A DNA stretch of 17,690 nucleotides from SVQP01 sp045658965 (GTDB lineage Bacteria; Bacillota; Clostridia; Oscillospirales; CAG-272), in the NCBI GenBank assembly GCA_045658965.1, contig JAZOVZ010000107.1, positions 1-17,690 of the forward strand, in the 5' to 3' direction. The translations under genes were made by a program, and so were the position numbers. Within the stretch, counting starts at the first letter, position 1; every line of letters starts with the position of its first letter. Of this stretch, positions 14,778-17,690 are shown piece by piece. The notes under the pieces are model-generated. The model made no database searches and had not been told where the DNA came from. It saw only the letters and a list, made by a program, of their open reading frames with translations.

Positions 14778-16037
14778 TTAGTTCTTGATCTTTCTTGCTT
14801 CCAGATAGTATCTCTTATCCTTGGCGTGCCCCATCGAGAAGGTCTTGCGCGGCAGCGCACCGTCAAAAATCACCGTTTTGAACAGCTCGCTCTTATGCAT
14901 GCCGTCAAACAAAAATCCGATCGCACCCTCGGGGGCACTGAGCGTGCGCAGCGCCTGCTCTCCGTGAATATAATCAATACGCACCTCGGGGTGTGCCGCT
15001 GCGTATGCATCCAAGAAATCCTGCACCGTGCCTACGGTCAGCTGCTTATCGGGCGCGGAAATTTCCACCGTTTCCTCGGTCCCACCGTGTACGCAAATCA
15101 CGCTTTGCGCGGGCGCATTGCCCGAAAGAGAGGCGCAATACGCCTTGAACTCTGCCTTGACCGCTTCAGGATCAACACCGAACATCACGCGATAGATAGG
15201 CTGGAAATGCAAGGACTCATCGTGCAGATTGACCACCTCGCACAGCGCGTAGCGCGCGGGATGATCGAGTGCGGCATCCCCCAGAGCCGCCTTGATCTCC
15301 TCATAGCAAGCCTTGGCGGTGGCAAGCGAATGGTTGCCGTCGCCCACGGCGAACAGCAGCGGCGCAAGTCCCGCTTTGCCGTATCTTGCCTGCATCTGCT
15401 CCTCGGTCACCAGTGCCTCCAGCGCCTCTTGAATTGCCCCTGCTCTCGTACCGGGAATGCGGAAGCCGCAGATCTCACCGCCGCCGATCATCAAACGGAA
15501 GGCATACGCAGGCTGCTGCTCGCAAAGGCTGTGAGAGAGCGGCATGACAGTATGCGCAGGGTCGTCGATCAGCAGCATGACGTGCGGCAGCTCAAGGCTT
15601 GCGCCGCGGCGCACCTGCACGCGGGGCGGAATGCGCTCCAGCACCGTGCCCTCGGTGGCACGCACGCGGGTCTGCGCCCCCTTATTGTAATCGTATTCCT
15701 CCAGGTCGATCAAGCCGATCAGACCCTGTCTGATGGTCAGATCCGACTGATAGCGGCGCACGTAGATCATGCAGTCCTTATGCTCCTTGAGCACGTTTTT
15801 CAAATAATCGTCCATTGCCGCGTTGATCTGCGGAATGCGCTCTGCCTGCTCCTCCAGATACACCTCGGGCAGGATCATGCGCAACGCAGAGGGAGCGTCC
15901 CCAACCTTGCGCTCCACCGCCTCCCAGTATTCGGGCTCGCTGGTAAACTGATCGCATGCGACGACCGCCCAGCGGTACGCCTCGTGCTCGGAAAAATCGG
16001 GCAGCAGAATATCGGCGGGAGTAAAGCTGTATTTCAT
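14778..16037 (-). CDS. DUF1015-family protein
   Basis: A 419-residue cytoplasmic protein of family DUF1015 (PF06245). Diagnostic stretches: RATEGTVLERIPPRVQVRRG (126-145), ELPHVMLLIDDP (149-160), and FAVGDGNHSLATAKACYEE (229-247), which carries the family's G-D-G-N-H core. The C-terminal GFLFDGMHKSELF and RKTFSMGHAKDKRYYLEARKI complete the usual length. The biochemical role of the family is not established; homologues often lie near serine biosynthesis genes, but none is seen here. The start at 16037 has a very good AAGGAGG. It is the first gene of the nuclease operon, after the promoter at 16077-16105, and stops nine bases before the nuclease start. Whether it helps the nuclease complex or is only co-transcribed is open. 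Confidence 0.9.
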   Translation of the reverse strand: MKYSFTPADILLPDFSEHEAYRWAVVACDQFTSEPEYWEAVERKVGDAPSALRMILPEVYLEEQAERIPQINAAMDDYLKNVLKEHKDCMIYVRRYQSDLTIRQGLIGLIDLEEYDYNKGAQTRVRATEGTVLERIPPRVQVRRGASLELPHVMLLIDDPAHTVMPLSHSLCEQQPAYAFRLMIGGGEICGFRIPGTRAGAIQEALEALVTEEQMQARYGKAGLAPLLFAVGDGNHSLATAKACYEEIKAALGDAALDHPARYALCEVVNLHDESLHFQPIYRVMFGVDPEAVKAEFKAYCASLSGNAPAQSVICVHGGTEETVEISAPDKQLTVGTVQDFLDAYAAAHPEVRIDYIHGEQALRTLSAPEGAIGFLFDGMHKSELFKTVIFDGALPRKTFSMGHAKDKRYYLEARKIKN

Positions 16038-16076
16038 ATGTAAATCCTCCTTGCAAGGTCTGACGTTTCTGCTTCT

Positions 16077-16105
16077 ATTTTACATGATTTTGCGCGTAAA
16101 ATCAA
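16077..16105 (-). promoter_or_regulatory. Sigma-A promoter of the DUF1015-nuclease operon
   Basis: On the minus strand TTGATT (16105-16100) and TAAAAT (16082-16077) are 17 bases apart, 39 bases upstream of the DUF1015 start. The spacer also holds part of an inverted repeat, GATTTT-N6-AAAATC. Confidence 0.8.
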
Positions 16106-16130
16106 GACGTGTGCAAAATATTTACACGTC
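16106..16130. promoter_or_regulatory. Operator-like palindrome abutting the -35 box
   Basis: GACGTGT (16106-16112) and ACACGTC (16124-16130) form a perfect 7-base inverted repeat around an 11-base AT-rich spacer. It begins at the base next to the -35 box of the DUF1015 operon and lies 58 bases from the lysC -35 box. The spacing suits a dimeric regulator, activator more than repressor; no binding protein is identified. Confidence 0.45.
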
Positions 16131-16187
16131 GCTCGACGCATTTTCGCGCAAAAATGCCACATGCTGCCAAAAACTTGCATCAAGCCC

Positions 16188-16216
16188 TTGACAGAATACG
16201 CGTTTACTCATATAAT
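16188..16216 (+). promoter_or_regulatory. Perfect-consensus promoter of the aspartate kinase gene
   Basis: TTGACA (16188-16193) and TATAAT (16211-16216) have a 17-base spacer and both match consensus. The leader to the ATG is only about 55 bases, too short for a lysine riboswitch. Confidence 0.92.
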
Positions 16217-16276
16217 ATAGTATGGCAGATTGGTTTTGTCTGCCCTTAAAATCTATTTTTTCAGGAGTTTTTATCC

Positions 16277-17602
16277 ATGTCGATCAAAGTCGTGAAATTC
16301 GGTGGCTCGTCTCTTGCCGATGCCGAGCACTTCAGAAAGGTTGCTGCCATTGTCAAGGCAGATCCCGCACGCAGATACGTTGTTCCCTCCGCCCCCGGCA
16401 AACGCTTCTCCGATGACGTCAAGGTCACGGACATGCTCTATACCTGCTATCAGATGATCAGAGAAAAGAAGAGCATGCAGGAGGTTGACGAATACTATAA
16501 TAAAATTGTCGAACGCTACAACAGCATTATCCGTGAGCTCGGACTGGATTTTGATCTGTCCGGTGAATATGAATACATCAAAAACGCCATGCTGCACCGT
16601 CCCGGCAGAGACTTTGTGGCAAGCCGCGGCGAATACCTCTCGGGCTTGATCCTCGCAAAGTACTTAGGATTTCCCTTTATCGATGCCGAGAACGTCATTT
16701 TCTTTAAGGAAAACGGCTCGTTCGACCAGGAAAAGACCGACCGCGTGCTGTCCGCAGAGCTGGCACAGTTCCGCCACGCCGTCATCCCCGGCTTTTACGG
16801 CTGCGCCGCGAACGGCACAGTCAAGACCTTCTCGCGCGGCGGCTCGGATATCACGGGCTCGATCGTGGCGCGCGCTGCAGGGGCTTCGCTTTACGAAAAC
16901 TGGACCGACGTTTCCGGCTTTTTGATGACCGATCCCCGCATCGTCAAGGATCCCTGCACCATTGAGACCATTACCTACCGCGAGCTGCGTGAGCTTTCCT
17001 ACATGGGTGCGACCGTACTGCACGAGGACGCCGTGTTCCCCGTTCGCTCCGCAGGCATTCCGATCAATATCCGCAATACCAACCGCCCCGAGGACAAGGG
17101 CACTATGATCGTGTCCTCCACCACGCACTACGACACCGAGCGCGTGATCACGGGCATTGCGGGCAAAAAGGAATTCTCGGTTATCAACATTGAAAAGGAC
17201 ATGATGAACGCCGAGGTCGGCTTTGGACGCAAGGTACTGGAAATTCTTGAAGAAAACGGCATTTCCTTTGAGCACCTGCCTTCGGGCATTGACACCATGT
17301 CGGTCGTCACCGCAACCGCTGCTCTGGAAGGCAAGAGAGAGCGCATCCTGCAGGCGATCTGCCGCACGGTATCCCCCGACAGCGTGACCATTGAGGACGA
17401 TATGGCACTGGTTGCCGTCGTTGGACGCGGTATGGTCAAGGCAAAGGGTACGGCTGCACGCGTATTCGACGCGCTGGCATCCAAGGGTATCAACATCCGC
17501 ATGATCGACCAGGGCTCCTCCGAGCTCAACATTATCGTGGGTATCGCGGACGACGAGTACATCGACGCTATCCGTGCCATTTACGAGGAATTCGTGCATT
17601 GA
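16277..17602 (+). CDS. lysC: Aspartate kinase with C-terminal ACT domains
   Basis: A 441-residue aspartokinase, which phosphorylates L-aspartate in the first step towards lysine, threonine and methionine, and diaminopimelate for the cell wall. The N-terminal amino-acid-kinase motif is K7-F-G-G-S-S12; further kinase-domain marks are ASRGEYLSG, TFSRGGSDITGS and ENWTDVSGFLMTDPRIV. From about residue 300 two ACT domains follow, shown by KEFSVINIEKDMMNAEVGF and the terminal VGRGMVKAKGTAARVFDAL with ASKGINIRMIDQGSSELN, so allosteric feedback by end-product amino acids is expected. The start at 16277 has AGGAG nine bases upstream. It is alone on its strand, divergent from the DUF1015 operon, with a strong promoter. 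The symbol lysC is by function; which isozyme class it is (lysine- or threonine-regulated) cannot be told. Confidence 0.94.
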   Translation: MSIKVVKFGGSSLADAEHFRKVAAIVKADPARRYVVPSAPGKRFSDDVKVTDMLYTCYQMIREKKSMQEVDEYYNKIVERYNSIIRELGLDFDLSGEYEYIKNAMLHRPGRDFVASRGEYLSGLILAKYLGFPFIDAENVIFFKENGSFDQEKTDRVLSAELAQFRHAVIPGFYGCAANGTVKTFSRGGSDITGSIVARAAGASLYENWTDVSGFLMTDPRIVKDPCTIETITYRELRELSYMGATVLHEDAVFPVRSAGIPINIRNTNRPEDKGTMIVSSTTHYDTERVITGIAGKKEFSVINIEKDMMNAEVGFGRKVLEILEENGISFEHLPSGIDTMSVVTATAALEGKRERILQAICRTVSPDSVTIEDDMALVAVVGRGMVKAKGTAARVFDALASKGINIRMIDQGSSELNIIVGIADDEYIDAIRAIYEEFVH

Positions 17603-17612
17603 TTTCATAAAA

Positions 17613-17631
17613 GGACAGTCGAGAACTGTCC
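17613..17631. terminator. Short hairpin after lysC
   Basis: GGACAGT-CGAGA-ACTGTCC is a perfect 7-pair stem ten bases after the stop. On the plus strand no T run follows; on the minus strand TTTTAT follows, so it would better end a gene entering from the right. It could also be a dispersed palindromic repeat. Confidence 0.5.
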
Positions 17632-17651
17632 CTACAAAAAAACGTTACCAA

Positions 17652-17687
17652 CGCCACGCCGTGGTGGGGGGCCGGTTTTATTTTTTT
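17652..17687 (+). terminator. Possible lysC terminator
   Basis: CGCCAC-GCC-GTGGTG (17652-17666, one G-T pair) is followed, after a G-rich gap, by TTTTATTTTTTT. The gap between stem and T run is longer than usual, so this is a weak call. Confidence 0.35.
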
Positions 17688-17690
17688 GAT

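Overview
The window looks like chromosomal DNA from an uncultured, probably gut-associated member of the Clostridia (Firmicutes). Evidence: strong purine-rich ribosome binding sites, near-consensus sigma-A promoters with 16-17 base spacers, intrinsic terminators, an initiator tRNA with encoded CCA, and low-GC Gram-positive families (YpgQ-like HD hydrolase, YhaO/YhaN-type nuclease pair, DUF1015, ACT-domain aspartate kinase) in fairly GC-rich DNA. A finer taxonomic placement is not possible by eye.

Layout. (1) 1-2129: a minus-strand two-gene operon, PHP-family phosphatase then an EutH-type ethanolamine transporter, joined by an ATGA overlap, with a clear promoter and a hairpin terminator. (2) 2152-2931: a divergent single gene for a YpgQ-like HD hydrolase, ended by a shared hairpin. 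(3) 2936-7624: a long minus-strand run reading PHP phosphoesterase, alginate-lyase-family protein, a 48-codon chimeric remnant, Fe-S aldo/keto reductase, class-A-beta-lactamase-fold serine hydrolase, YhhN-family membrane protein. One good promoter lies at its head (7596-7624). (4) 7674-8373: a gene-free block of GC-rich shuffled repeats framed by a 17-base perfect inverted repeat and by a long hairpin on each side. Both ends resemble tRNA 3' ends. (5) 8367-8613: a minus-strand tRNA-Leu(TAA)/tRNA-fMet(CAT) operon with a perfect-consensus promoter. The fMet gene carries an extra base in the T stem. Nothing further is seen in 8614-8801. (6) 8802-9718: an XRE-type regulator with its own promoter and terminator. 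(7) 9752-16105: a minus-strand operon reading DUF1015 protein, YhaO/SbcD-like nuclease, YhaN/SbcC-like ATPase with a central membrane hairpin, FAD oxidoreductase. An operator-like palindrome abuts its promoter. (8) 16188-17690: a divergent aspartate kinase gene with a perfect-consensus promoter.

How the parts may work together (inference). Cluster 3 has no exported protein by sequence: its lyase, phosphoesterase, reductase and serine hydrolase all lack signal peptides, which suggests cytoplasmic processing of an imported, possibly uronate-containing, compound. Cluster 7 pairs a nuclease with a membrane-anchored SMC-like ATPase. The least explained parts are the repeat block beside the tRNAs and the small chimeric ORF at 5544-5690, which joins the start of the serine hydrolase gene to the end of the PHP gene.
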